Part shown: piece by piece, positions 23,224-32,336 of the stretch
How the letters are laid out: each line of letters begins with the position of its first letter
How positions within the stretch are numbered: the first letter of the stretch is position 1
Assembly: GCA_018895275.1 (NCBI GenBank)
Contig: JAHIOQ010000006.1
Coordinates: forward strand, 1-43,034
DNA length: 43,034 bases
Reading direction: 5' to 3'
From: Candidatus Omnitrophota bacterium
Lineage (GTDB): Bacteria; Omnitrophota; Gorgyraeia; B26-G9
Program-made: the position numbers and the translations under genes
The notes under the pieces: model-generated
What the model saw: the letters and a program-made list of their open reading frames with translations, nothing else
Told to the model about the DNA's origin: nothing
The model's database searches: none

Positions 23224-23426
23224 ATGTGTGTATTATCAATTTTAAATTTGATCTTCCCTTCGGAAATTTCCTGTAACGCTATCGCCGCATTTTTTTTATT
23301 GCCGGAGGTAGCCAGACGCGGCTTAAAGCCTTCATTCAAATCCTTCGTCCGTTTTGCCGCCAGATTTACCAGTTTAAAAATGCTGCCGGTTTTTTTTAAT
23401 AAGTCCTCCATTGGCACTTCGATCAT
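23220..23426 (-). CDS. rpoZ: RNA polymerase omega subunit
   Basis: 68 residues. MIEVPMEDLLKKTGSIFKLVNLAAKRTKDL is the omega signature (KLV..AA.R...L). I chose the ATG at 23426, 9 bases after AAGGAGG; the longer frame from 23471 would translate that ribosome site as EKGG. It lies between gmk and coaC, the usual order. Confidence 0.88.
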   Translation of the reverse strand: MIEVPMEDLLKKTGSIFKLVNLAAKRTKDLNEGFKPRLATSGNKKNAAIALQEISEGKIKFKIDNTHI

Positions 23427-23455
23427 TTCCTGACTACCTCCTTTTTCCATCCGGA

Positions 23456-24310
<855 letters not shown>

Positions 24311-24311
<1 letters not shown>

Positions 24312-25189
24312 TATTCTATATTCTGCACTTGTTCCCGAATTTTTTCAACTTCGCCTTTTATGAAAATTACTTCCCTGGAAATCTTAAAATCATAGGATTT
24401 TGCTCCCACGGTGTTGATTTCACGATGAATTTCCTGCGCGATAAAATCAAGTACTTTTCCCGCTTCTTCCGATTTTTTAAGCATACCTTTAAGATTATCC
24501 AGATGCGCCTGCATCCGCGCCAGCTCTTCGCTGACATCGCAGTTTTTGGCAAAAATTGCCACTTCCGTATCTAAGCGGTCGCTGCGCCCGTTATTCTTAT
24601 CCAGGCATTTATCCAGTTTCTGCTGCATCTTTTCCTTGTAGGATTCAATTGCCTGCGGAAGAAATGCCTTGATTTTATGTAAAGATTTTTCCGTAAGTCT
24701 TACGCGCATCAGGACATCAGCGCTGAGGGCCCGGCCTTCTTTTTGCCGCATGGAGAGCAACTCCTCAAGCGCCTTATTCAGCACCTGGGAGGTGGAACGC
24801 CAGAGCAACGCCGTATTTTCCTTGCGGGGTTTGTATTTAATAATTTCCGGAAAAGTCAGCAGCTGCGCCAGCGTAATATCGTCCTTTAATTTAAATTTTT
24901 TCTTGATGCCTTTCAGAAGAGAATAATAACGCTCGAGTTTTTTTTCATCCAGTACTATATCCTGTGTAGCATCATCGCATTTTTCATATTGTATCCAGAG
25001 ATAGCATTTGCCGCGGCGTATCTTTTTTCTAATATTTTTTTTAATTTGCTCTTCAAAAGACTGAAGATTCTCCGGCAGCTTGGCGCTTAATTCGAAAAAT
25101 TTATGGTTAAACGTTTTTATTTCCGCTTTAACATACCCGCCGGCAAAAGCAAGTTTACCTTTTCCAAAACCCGTCATGCTTTTAATCAA
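24311..25189 (-). CDS. yicC: YicC/YloC family endoribonuclease
   Basis: 292 residues, normal. [11 protein letters not shown] is the family start; [17 protein letters not shown] follows; the C-terminal DUF1732 domain has [16 protein letters not shown] and [21 protein letters not shown]. The family cleaves small RNAs in E. coli and B. subtilis. First gene of the yicC-remA-gmk-rpoZ-coaC-coaB run, 12 bases after the histidine kinase. Confidence 0.94.
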
Positions 25190-25201
25190 GATTAGCTCCT
25201 T

Positions 25202-26392
25202 TTAATCAGTTTTGTTTTTACCGTCAGCGTTCTCTGCTTCATAGACAGGAAACCCCACGGTAAAGGTTGTTCCCATATTTACTCTACTCTCCACTGTAAT
25301 ATACCCGCCGTGTATGCGGACGATTTCACGCACAATCGATAATCCCAGCCCGGAGCTCTGCAAACCCGCCTGCACAAAATCCGGATGCGCTACTTTCGCG
25401 AAACGCTCGAATATTTTTTTCAAATCTTCTTCCGGGATCCCGATACCGGTATCTTTTACGGAGACTTCTATATAATTCTTTTTTTCTTTCTTTGTATTTT
25501 CCGCGCTGTCCTCTTCCTGCGGCGGCTCTCTTTTCACCAGCTTATCATAAACTTCTATGCGGCCGCGCAGGCGCGTATATTTAATCGCGTTACTGAGCAA
25601 ATTGGTGAATACCTGGCGTATGCGTTCCGCATCGGCATTAATTAAGCAATTCGGATAAGAAAGCCTTAACTGCATGTCCATTCCCTTGCTCTCGCTCCAG
25701 TGTTCAACCATGCTCACGGCATCAACGATTACTTTGTTAATCTCGATCGGTTCGATATGCAACTTGCCGGAATCCAGCTTTGAAACATCCAGCAGGTCGG
25801 CGATTAAATAGATAAGGCGTTCGGCATTGTTTTTCATCAAAACCAAATGCTCTTTTTGCTCTAAGGTAAGGTACCCCATATTGTCTTCATCCAGCAAGAT
25901 CGCCGCGCACTGTTTTATATTAATCAACGGCGCACGCAATTCATGGGTAACCGTGGACACAAATTCATTTTTTTTAGCGTTAATATTCTCCAGTTCGCGG
26001 TTTGTCCGCTCTAAAAGAATGGCCTTGCTTTCCAGCTCGTCGACATTAAATATAAGCTGTTCGGTAATTAAATTCAGCGATTCCGCCAATCCGCTGACCT
26101 CGCTTCTCGGCCTTTCTTCCCTATTATCCTGCTGCTGTACCAGTTTGCCGCTGGCGATAATACCGGCATTTTTCGATAATTCGGCAATAGACCTGCTTAC
26201 CCCCAGGAGCAAAGATAATCCGCTGCCGGCAATTATAAGCGTTATAATTACGATTATCGGTGCCGCCTGAACCACGCCCTGCTTTAAAAAAACATCCGGT
26301 TTTATTAAATAGATTACAACCAAAATCGGGATAACCGTGGTAAGGCCTATGGAAGTAATCACAATATTACTTAGTTTTTTATCGGCAAACAT
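25202..26392 (-). CDS. Membrane sensor histidine kinase (orphan)
   Basis: 396 residues. Two N-terminal membrane helices (about 10-30 and 43-65) with a very short outside loop, a HAMP-like linker (about 66-115), a coiled stretch (LERTNRELENINAKKNEF), then the H box STVTHELRAPLINI with the phospho-acceptor His, N box QVFTNLLSNAIKY, G1 DTGIGIP, F box IFERF and G2 GLGLSIVREI. No response regulator gene is adjacent. The minimal sensor region suggests it reads the membrane or internal signals. Confidence 0.9.
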   Translation of the reverse strand: MFADKKLSNIVITSIGLTTVIPILVVIYLIKPDVFLKQGVVQAAPIIVIITLIIAGSGLSLLLGVSRSIAELSKNAGIIASGKLVQQQDNREERPRSEVSGLAESLNLITEQLIFNVDELESKAILLERTNRELENINAKKNEFVSTVTHELRAPLINIKQCAAILLDEDNMGYLTLEQKEHLVLMKNNAERLIYLIADLLDVSKLDSGKLHIEPIEINKVIVDAVSMVEHWSESKGMDMQLRLSYPNCLINADAERIRQVFTNLLSNAIKYTRLRGRIEVYDKLVKREPPQEEDSAENTKKEKKNYIEVSVKDTGIGIPEEDLKKIFERFAKVAHPDFVQAGLQSSGLGLSIVREIVRIHGGYITVESRVNMGTTFTVGFPVYEAENADGKNKTD

Positions 26393-26459
26393 CCTTCACA
26401 TATCTTTCTGTTTAATAAAAATATGATACAAAATTTTCTTTACGTTTACAATCTTTTTC

Positions 26460-27176
26460 TTAAACATCATGCAATTCGGCAAGGATTTCCTGCGCCGCGC
26501 AAAGCGGCGACTCGGCCGCGACAACCGGCCTGCCGACAACTATATAATCCGCACCCATCCGGGCCGCATCAGCCGGAGTCACGATTCTTTTCTGGTCATC
26601 GGCCGCAACGGATGCCGGCCTGATTCCCGGGACAACAAGCATAAAATCCTCGCCGATAACGCGCCGCAGCAGATTAATTTCCTTCCCGGAACAAACAACC
26701 CCGTCCAGGCCGTTCTTTTTACAAAGCTTAGCCAGATGGATGACCTCATTTTTTACGCTGCGCACAACTCCCACGGAGTTAAGCTGCTGCCGGTCCATAC
26801 TCGTAAGCACCGTTACCCCGAGTACCAGGGGCCTGCGCGCCTTTAACGCATCAACTTCTTTATTCAGCGTCTCTATTACTTTAGAAAGCATCACGCTGCC
26901 TCCGATGGCATGGACATTAAACATAAACACACCAAGCCGCAACGCGCTTACTGCCGCCTGGGCCACCGTATTCGGGATATCATGAAATTTTAAATCGAGA
27001 AACACCTCCGCGTTTTCCCGCAGGACCATCTCCACACAGCGCGGCCCGCACGCGGTAAAAAGCTGGCTGCCGATTTTAAAGTATTTTACGCACGCCGATA
27101 ATTCACGCACCAGCCGTTGGGCCTCATCCAACGATCCTGTATCCAAAGCGACGATTAATTGCGTTTCTTTTTTCAT
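26460..27176 (-). CDS. pyrF: Orotidine-5'-phosphate decarboxylase
   Basis: 238 residues. Last step to UMP. The catalytic motif D-x-K-x-x-D is in VFLDLKFHDIPNTV; LIVALDTGSLDEA starts the barrel, and VVPGIRPA with ADYIVVGRPVV closes the phosphate site. It overlaps pyrD by 4 bases. Confidence 0.96.
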   Translation of the reverse strand: MKKETQLIVALDTGSLDEAQRLVRELSACVKYFKIGSQLFTACGPRCVEMVLRENAEVFLDLKFHDIPNTVAQAAVSALRLGVFMFNVHAIGGSVMLSKVIETLNKEVDALKARRPLVLGVTVLTSMDRQQLNSVGVVRSVKNEVIHLAKLCKKNGLDGVVCSGKEINLLRRVIGEDFMLVVPGIRPASVAADDQKRIVTPADAARMGADYIVVGRPVVAAESPLCAAQEILAELHDV

Positions 27177-28096
27177 ACCTTTACTCCGCCGATAATATCT
27201 TTTATCGAACTTATCTTTTTGTTTTTACAATACGATACCAGCCCGTTGATAATATCCGGACAGGCACGCGGATTTACAAAATTCGCCGTTCCCACGCTTA
27301 CCGCGGTTGCTCCGGCAAGAATAAATTCCAGGGCATCTTCCGCGTTCATAATCCCGCCCATACCCAAAACCGGAACCTTTACCGCCCGCGCGACCTCATA
27401 GACCATGCGCACGGCAACCGGCTTTATTGCCGGGCCGCTTAAGCCGCCGGTGATATTCGCCAGTTTCGGGCGCATGGTCTTAATATCAATGGCCATTGCC
27501 GAAAAGGTGTTAATCAAACTCACCGCGTCCGTACCCGCGTCTTCCACGGCACGCGCGATTTGCGTGATATCCGTCACGTTAGGGCTCAGCTTCGTGATAA
27601 GCACGAGTTTCACGTGTTTGCGTATACCGGCGACCAGCGCCGACGCGGCTTGGGCATCCTGAGCAAACATCTTTTTCCCGGCATTCACGCCTGTAGAATA
27701 TTTTATATTCGGACAGGATAAATTAAGCTCCACTGCCTCTACACCCGCTTCTTCCAGCCTCTGTACGCAATAAACAAAATCATCTTCATCCGTGGCGCTG
27801 ACGCTTACGATAAGTTTTGTTTTAACGGCCTTTAATTGCGGCAGCTTGTTTTTGATAAAATCATCCAATCCTTCATTCTGCAATCCAATGGCATTAAGTA
27901 TCCCCGCTGCCGTTTCCGTTAAACGCGGCGGCGGATTGCCCGGACGCCGCAAGCGCGTAATTGTTTTGGTGATCACCGCGCCGAGCTTATCCAAGGCTAC
28001 GATATCCTCAAATTCCTTACCATAGCCGAATGTGCCGGAAGCCGTGGTAACCGGATTTTTGAGCTTTAACCTTCCTAAATTAACCCTTAGGTCCAT
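27173..28096 (-). CDS. pyrD: Dihydroorotate dehydrogenase, class 1B catalytic subunit
   Basis: 307 residues. TTASGTFGYGKEF is the FMN entry; VELNLSCPNIK carries the catalytic Cys typical of class 1; KLSPNVTDI and LGMGGIMNAEDALEFILAGA follow. Class 1B enzymes transfer electrons to NAD+ through PyrK, whose gene is upstream with one small gene between. Confidence 0.95.
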   Translation of the reverse strand: MDLRVNLGRLKLKNPVTTASGTFGYGKEFEDIVALDKLGAVITKTITRLRRPGNPPPRLTETAAGILNAIGLQNEGLDDFIKNKLPQLKAVKTKLIVSVSATDEDDFVYCVQRLEEAGVEAVELNLSCPNIKYSTGVNAGKKMFAQDAQAASALVAGIRKHVKLVLITKLSPNVTDITQIARAVEDAGTDAVSLINTFSAMAIDIKTMRPKLANITGGLSGPAIKPVAVRMVYEVARAVKVPVLGMGGIMNAEDALEFILAGATAVSVGTANFVNPRACPDIINGLVSYCKNKKISSIKDIIGGVKV

Positions 28097-28107
28097 ATCC
28101 CCTCTAC

Positions 28108-28464
28108 CTACTTAATAAAAATTAAACGCAGTGAAACCGCCAGCAGAAATACTCCGAATAATTTCTTCAGCAATTCGTCCGGAACCTTGCCGGCAAAATG
28201 TGCCCCCAGGTATCCGCCGAAAAAGAAGCCCACGGCAATGAACACCGCGGTCGGAACATTAACCTGTCCCTGAGAATAATAACGCCACGCAGCCAAAAGC
28301 CCGATAGGCGGAATCATCGCCGCGAGAGTCGTCCCCTGCGCCTGATGCTGGCTGAACCCAAAACCGAAGACAAGCAGCGGTACGATAACCGTTGCTCCGC
28401 CTATCCCGAAAAATCCGCCGAATACACCGGCAACAAGTCCGATAAACAAAAACGCAATCGGCAT
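28108..28464 (-). CDS. Half-size TauE/SafE (sulfite exporter) family membrane protein
   Basis: 118 residues from the ATG at 28464, which has GGGAGGA 6-8 bases upstream. Hydrophobic with about four membrane helices. IGLVAGVFGGFFGIGGATVIVPLLV is the family motif, which normally occurs twice in a protein of about 250 residues. Here only one half is present, so it would have to act as a dimer. Its start lies 3 bases after the pyrK stop, and pyrD follows 12 bases on, so it is co-transcribed with the pyr genes. Substrate unknown. Confidence 0.78.
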   Translation of the reverse strand: MPIAFLFIGLVAGVFGGFFGIGGATVIVPLLVFGFGFSQHQAQGTTLAAMIPPIGLLAAWRYYSQGQVNVPTAVFIAVGFFFGGYLGAHFAGKVPDELLKKLFGVFLLAVSLRLIFIK

Positions 28465-28466
28465 CA

Positions 28467-29315
28467 CTAATCCTCCCATTGTATGTCTTGAATATCAAAA
28501 ACAGGCCCGTCTTTACAGATTCTTTTATATACCGGCTGGTTGTCGTCCTCACCAGCGCCGCTGGTTTTAGCTTTAACCACACAGCCGAGGCACGCGCCAA
28601 TGCCGCAGCCCATCATCTCATCCAGGGATACCTGGCCTTTAAGATTATACTCCGACGCTATGCTTTGAACTTTTTTAAGCATGGGAGACGGCCCGCAGGC
28701 ATAGATATAGGGATTAGGGATTAGGGGTTGGCAGTTAGTCAAAAAATTTTCCACTAATTCCGATACATAGCCCTTAAATCCCAGGCTGCCGTCATCGGTG
28801 GAAATCTTTACGATGCACCCTGCCTTCTTAAATTCATCGAGACAAACAAGATCTCTTTTTGTCCTTGAGCCAATGAAAATCACTGGCTTATTTTTTGTTC
28901 GCTTATCTTTTAGTCTTTCAACAAGAAAAAGTAAAGGAGCAATCCCCATGCCTCCGGCTACGAGAATTATTTGCTTATTTTTTAATAAAGCATCATTAAA
29001 AGCAAAACCATTACCCAAAGGCCCAAGGACATCCAATATATCGCCGGAGCATTTTTCAGCTAAAAGACTCGTCCCTTTTCCCACAATCTCGTATAAAACG
29101 CAGATATTTATTACTTTGCCTTTTTTATTTTTTATCACTTTGTTCACGCTAAAAGGCCTGCGCAATAAAGGGTCAAAACTATTATTTATCCGCAGATGGA
29201 TAAACTGGCCCGGTTTTACCAGCGAAGAAATCTTAGGCATAGCTAATTCCATCCGGTATATTTTTGAAGAAACCCGCACATTTTTCACGATATCCGCTTT
29301 AACCTGATAAATCAT
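28467..29315 (-). CDS. pyrK: Dihydroorotate dehydrogenase electron-transfer subunit
   Basis: 282 residues. FAD-binding RRPFSV, NAD-binding VAGGMGIAPLLFL and the [2Fe-2S] cluster cysteines in MMGCGIGACLGCVVKA plus a later RICKDGPVF. It passes electrons from PyrD to NAD+. Within it, LTNCQPLIPNPY (28710-28738) is encoded by repeated TAATCCC units like those of intergenic repeats, so a small repeat probably entered in frame. Confidence 0.93.
   Translation of the reverse strand: MIYQVKADIVKNVRVSSKIYRMELAMPKISSLVKPGQFIHLRINNSFDPLLRRPFSVNKVIKNKKGKVINICVLYEIVGKGTSLLAEKCSGDILDVLGPLGNGFAFNDALLKNKQIILVAGGMGIAPLLFLVERLKDKRTKNKPVIFIGSRTKRDLVCLDEFKKAGCIVKISTDDGSLGFKGYVSELVENFLTNCQPLIPNPYIYACGPSPMLKKVQSIASEYNLKGQVSLDEMMGCGIGACLGCVVKAKTSGAGEDDNQPVYKRICKDGPVFDIQDIQWED
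28710..28738. repeat. TAATCCC-type repeat inside pyrK
   Basis: On the plus strand GGGATTA-GGGATTA-GGGGTTGGCAGTTAG. Read on the minus strand it gives TNCQPLIPNP, a phrase typical of translated intergenic repeats. It lies just before the conserved ACGPSPML NAD-site motif. Confidence 0.55.
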
Positions 29316-29383
29316 AAAACCTCAAGAGCTACTTGCCGGTTGTCGCTCGTTTCTCGCTACTCGTTCTGTTTTCTGACTTCTGT

Positions 29384-30184
29384 TCACTTCTGGCATTTTT
29401 CACAAAAATAAGTGCCTCTGCCTGCCAAAGCAATTCTTTTTACCGGTGTCTTACAAACAAAACAGGGCTTGCCTTCCCTGTCATAAACCTTGTGGTATTT
29501 CACATAATCTCCCATTTTGCCGGACAACTGCACATATTGATCTACTGAAGAACCCTTATGATCTATTGCTTCTTTTAGCGTATCATTTATCTCTTTAAAT
29601 AACAATTCCTTTTCTTTATCGGAAAGGCTCAAAGCCTGTCTTTCAGGATGAATTCTTGCCCTGAAAAGCGCCTCTGCGGCATAAAGATTCCCTACCCCGG
29701 AAATAACCTTCTGGTCCATAAGCAAAGGTTTTATTTTTGTCTTTTTCCCTGCTAATATCTGCTTAAACTGCTCAAGAGTTAAACTGAACGGTTCTGGCCC
29801 CAGTTCTTCAATAAATTTAAGAGAGCGCCAATCATTCAATAATCTTAATTCGCCAAAAAGCCGCCTATCATTAAAATCCAAAAATTTGCCATCGGACAAT
29901 TTAAAACTCACTCTGCTTTGCCTGCCGTTGCCGGGATAAATAAGCTGGCCAGTCATCTTGAGATGGATTGTCATAAACTTTCCTGTGGATAATTCCAGAA
30001 TCAGAAGTTTGCCTTTTCTTAAGATATTTGTAATTGCGGCGTTTTTCAATCCCTCAACAAAATCTTCTTTTTTAGATTCTTTTATAACTGCCGGATGATT
30101 AACAATAACCTCTGCAATCTTTTTACCGATAATTGCGTTTTCTAATTCTCTCTTTATTGTTTCGACTTCAGGTAATTCTGGCAT
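29384..30184 (-). CDS. mutM: Formamidopyrimidine-DNA glycosylase
   Basis: 266 residues. Removes oxidised purines such as 8-oxoguanine. After Met comes PELPEVETIKREL with catalytic Pro2 and Glu3; Lys is in LRKGKLLILEL; the helix-two-turn-helix includes MDQKVISGVGNLYAAEALF; the C-terminal zinc finger is CFVCKTPVKRIALAGRGTYFC-EKC. I start at 30184 since Pro must be residue 2; the longer frame translates a dispersed repeat. Confidence 0.96.
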   Translation of the reverse strand: MPELPEVETIKRELENAIIGKKIAEVIVNHPAVIKESKKEDFVEGLKNAAITNILRKGKLLILELSTGKFMTIHLKMTGQLIYPGNGRQSRVSFKLSDGKFLDFNDRRLFGELRLLNDWRSLKFIEELGPEPFSLTLEQFKQILAGKKTKIKPLLMDQKVISGVGNLYAAEALFRARIHPERQALSLSDKEKELLFKEINDTLKEAIDHKGSSVDQYVQLSGKMGDYVKYHKVYDREGKPCFVCKTPVKRIALAGRGTYFCEKCQK

Positions 30185-30192
30185 ATACCTCA

Positions 30193-30282
30193 CTCCGTTC
30201 GGAGAAACCGGATACCAGAAAACAGATACCAGAAAACAACAAAAACTGGTTACTGGCAACTGGTTTCTGGTTACTTTGGTCC
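30193..30282. repeat. Dispersed ACCAGAAA-type repeat between yjbQ and mutM
   Basis: Contains CTCACTCCGTTCGGAG, a tandem ACCAGAAAACAG / ACCAGAAAACAA, and an inverted half with GGTTACTGGCAACTGG and TTTCTGGTTACT. No coding function. It supplies the false N-terminal extension of mutM. Confidence 0.6.
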
Positions 30283-30289
30283 CATCTTC

Positions 30290-30691
30290 TTAGACCACAT
30301 TCGCTAATATTTTCACCCACACCTTGCGCGTACGCGGCCCGTCGAATTCGGCAAAATAAATCCCCTGCCAGGTGCCCAACTGCAGCCGGCCGGACTCAAT
30401 CAGGAGCGTTACGGAAAAGCCCATAAGCGAGGCCTTGATATGCGCGGCGGAATTACCCTCGCTGTGGCTGTACCCGTGTTCAAACGGCACAATCGACTCA
30501 AGCTCCTGTTCAATATCACTGCGCACACTGGGGTCGGCATTTTCATTTATGGTTATTCCCGCGGTGGTATGCGGGATAAACACAAAACACACGCCGCTGC
30601 TTACACCACTTTTACTTACCAGCAGCTGCACCTTATCCGTTATATCAATCAACTCCGAGCACCGTGAACTTTTCAGGCTAAATGTTTCCAT
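30290..30691 (-). CDS. yjbQ: YjbQ family protein (UPF0047, secondary thiamine-phosphate synthase-like)
   Basis: 133 residues. FIPHTTAGITINENADPSVRSD, HSEGNSAAHIKASLMG and GTWQGIYFAEFDGPRTRKVWV are the family's three conserved blocks with His ligands. The E. coli protein has weak thiamine-phosphate synthase activity in genetic tests; the natural role is uncertain. It lies 3 bases after the SLOG gene. Confidence 0.92.
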   Translation of the reverse strand: METFSLKSSRCSELIDITDKVQLLVSKSGVSSGVCFVFIPHTTAGITINENADPSVRSDIEQELESIVPFEHGYSHSEGNSAAHIKASLMGFSVTLLIESGRLQLGTWQGIYFAEFDGPRTRKVWVKILANVV

Positions 30692-30694
30692 AAT

Positions 30695-31168
30695 TTATTT
30701 TGTTTTGGGAGGCTTTCCCTTAAGTATTCTTCTGATATGGCGTACGGCGTCATCAACATCCGCGGCCTTGATTACTCCCGGGATATCCCAGGTCTTCAGG
30801 CCAATAACCGGCTTCTTCGCGCTTAAGGCAAATCCGATCTCCGACAATGTGCCCTCTTTGCCGGGCATGGCCACCACGATATCCGCGCACCCGGCAACAA
30901 GCGTATTTCGCATAAATCCCAGTCCCGTAGGAATAGGTATATCAATGAAAGGATTCGCGTCGTTCTTATCATCACCGGGCAATATTCCGACTGTCTTGCC
31001 TCCGGCACTCTTCGCGCCCTTTGCCGCGTGTTCCATAACCCCGGAAAGCCCGCCGCAAATAAGTATCGCGCCCAATTGCGCGATTGCCCTGCCCATTGAT
31101 TCGGCAAGTACAGCCGTCTTTTTGTCGGTCTTATGCCCGCCGATTACGGAAATCAAAATCTTATCCAT
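30695..31168 (-). CDS. SLOG-fold nucleotide-binding protein (TIGR00725 family)
   Basis: 157 residues. ISVIGGHKTDKKTAVLAESMG, ILICGGLSGVMEHAAKGA and MPGKEGTLSEIGFAL form the Rossmann-like SLOG nucleotide site, close to LOG proteins but with PGKEGT instead of PGGxGT. Possible roles are nucleotide hydrolysis or sensing; the family is uncharacterised. It overlaps the flavodoxin gene by 8 bases. Confidence 0.82.
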   Translation of the reverse strand: MDKILISVIGGHKTDKKTAVLAESMGRAIAQLGAILICGGLSGVMEHAAKGAKSAGGKTVGILPGDDKNDANPFIDIPIPTGLGFMRNTLVAGCADIVVAMPGKEGTLSEIGFALSAKKPVIGLKTWDIPGVIKAADVDDAVRHIRRILKGKPPKTK

Positions 31169-31655
31169 TCTGCAACGCCTTTCCCAGTTGCTCGCTGACT
31201 AACTGCCGGTTATTTACATTAGCCTGCTGAATCAACAGTGAGTTAATCTTGGCCGCGCCCTTTTTCTCAAGCAAAGATGCCATCTCCCGCACGCATTTGT
31301 CTTTACCGGCACCGCTTCCGTACGTGCTGAAGATTATGACCTTTTTCCCGGAAATACCGCGGCACTTACTGATATAAGTCCGCATTGCCGGAGCCATGCC
31401 AAACGCCCATACCGGGGTACCTAAGACAACCAGGTCAAACCCGCTGACATCAAACGAAATATTTTCTTCCTTAATACCCGCCTCTTTCTTCATAAAAGCG
31501 CGCACGCACTGCCCGAAGAACGATGCCGACTCGTCAACCGCCTCAAGCCGCTGCATATTTACCTCGTATGAAGCGGAAAGTTCTTGTTTCAGGGCATCCG
31601 CTACCTTTTGCGTATTCCCGGAAAATGAATAAAAAACAATCAACGCCTTATTCAT
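31161..31655 (-). CDS. Flavodoxin family protein
   Basis: 164 residues. FYSFSGNTQKVADAL is the FMN phosphate loop, VVLGTPVWAFGMAPAMRTYI the second FMN loop, and IIFSTYGSGAGKDKC the third. Typical of short-chain flavodoxins used as electron carriers or NAD(P)H:quinone-type reductases. A terminator of the gene upstream separates it from the coiled-coil gene, so it begins a new unit. Confidence 0.87.
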   Translation of the reverse strand: MNKALIVFYSFSGNTQKVADALKQELSASYEVNMQRLEAVDESASFFGQCVRAFMKKEAGIKEENISFDVSGFDLVVLGTPVWAFGMAPAMRTYISKCRGISGKKVIIFSTYGSGAGKDKCVREMASLLEKKGAAKINSLLIQQANVNNRQLVSEQLGKALQNG

Positions 31656-31673
31656 AATTACCTCCCTTATTTC

Positions 31674-31708
31674 TAAAAAAACGCAACCACCATTCCATGG
31701 TTGCGTTG
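31674..31708 (-). terminator. Intrinsic terminator after the coiled-coil gene
   Basis: Minus strand stem ACGCAACCA / TGGTTGCGT with an 8-base loop followed by at least seven T. Arms at 31681-31689 and 31698-31706. Confidence 0.88.
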
Positions 31709-31747
31709 AAAATTCCGTTCTAAAAATTGTACTTCAACAGAGTAATG

Positions 31748-32224
31748 TTAAACACCTATTTTTTCTTCTAACTTAGTTATCCTTTTTTCGTGGATATCTA
31801 TATTTGTATCAAGTTTTTTTTCGACCCGGCCCATTCTCACATCAAGATTATCAACTTTGGCATCCACTTGTTTTATCTGCCGGCTATTATCCACTACCGC
31901 TGTTTTTACCGTATTAACTTCCGTTTTTACCGTATTAAGCTCTCTTTTTACCGTATTAAGCTCTCTTTTTACCGTATTAAGTTCTGTTTTTACTCCGTCT
32001 ATTTTTCTGCTATTCTCCATCACTGCCATTTTTACCGTATCAAGTTCTGATTTTACTCCGCCAATCTCGGTTCTTACTTCTGTAAGTATTTCTTCTTTCA
32101 TTGTAGTAACTTGTTCTGCAACCTTCTTTACTACCGAATATATTTCCTCTATCAGGACATTTTGTTCCCTCTTAGAATCATATTCCGGTGTAGGTTTTAC
32201 TTTTTGGCTGGGCTTTTTCTTCAT
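31748..32224 (-). CDS. Coiled-coil protein with heptad tandem repeats
   Basis: 158 residues. No known domain. A basic, proline-containing head (MKKKPSQKVKPTPEYDSK) is followed from about residue 20 by one long coiled coil, with heptads such as TVKRELN repeated four or five times in the middle. Similar proteins are tail-fibre or scaffold-like; I do not assign a function. It has its own promoter, a good GGAGG site and its own terminator, so it is a monocistronic gene. Confidence 0.7.
   Translation of the reverse strand: MKKKPSQKVKPTPEYDSKREQNVLIEEIYSVVKKVAEQVTTMKEEILTEVRTEIGGVKSELDTVKMAVMENSRKIDGVKTELNTVKRELNTVKRELNTVKTEVNTVKTAVVDNSRQIKQVDAKVDNLDVRMGRVEKKLDTNIDIHEKRITKLEEKIGV
31907..31995. repeat. 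21-bp tandem repeat encoding coiled-coil heptads
   Basis: Four near-identical 21-bp units of the form TTTTTACCGTATTAAGCTCTC; units 2 and 3 are identical. Each encodes one heptad. The number of units could vary between strains without breaking the frame. Confidence 0.85.
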
Positions 32225-32279
32225 TTTTCCTCCGGGGTTGGCTGAATGCCACGTTTCGTAAGATCACGTAGCATGTTCC

Positions 32280-32307
32280 AATATACTATTTTCCCTTTAA
32301 AAATCAA
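32280..32307 (-). promoter_or_regulatory. Promoter of the coiled-coil gene
   Basis: Minus strand TTGATT (32302-32307), 16 bases, TATATT (32280-32285), in the 112-base gap after the endonuclease Q gene. Confidence 0.65.
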
Positions 32308-32336
32308 CCTTTTTCTTTTATATATAACTTTTGACA

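Noticed and set aside
30185-30259. Longer start for mutM
   Set aside because: Fpg needs Pro as residue 2, given by the ATG at 30184; the extension is a translated repeat.
30372-31202. 276-codon plus-strand frame
   Set aside because: It lies entirely opposite yjbQ and the SLOG gene, which both have clear family motifs. It is a shadow frame.
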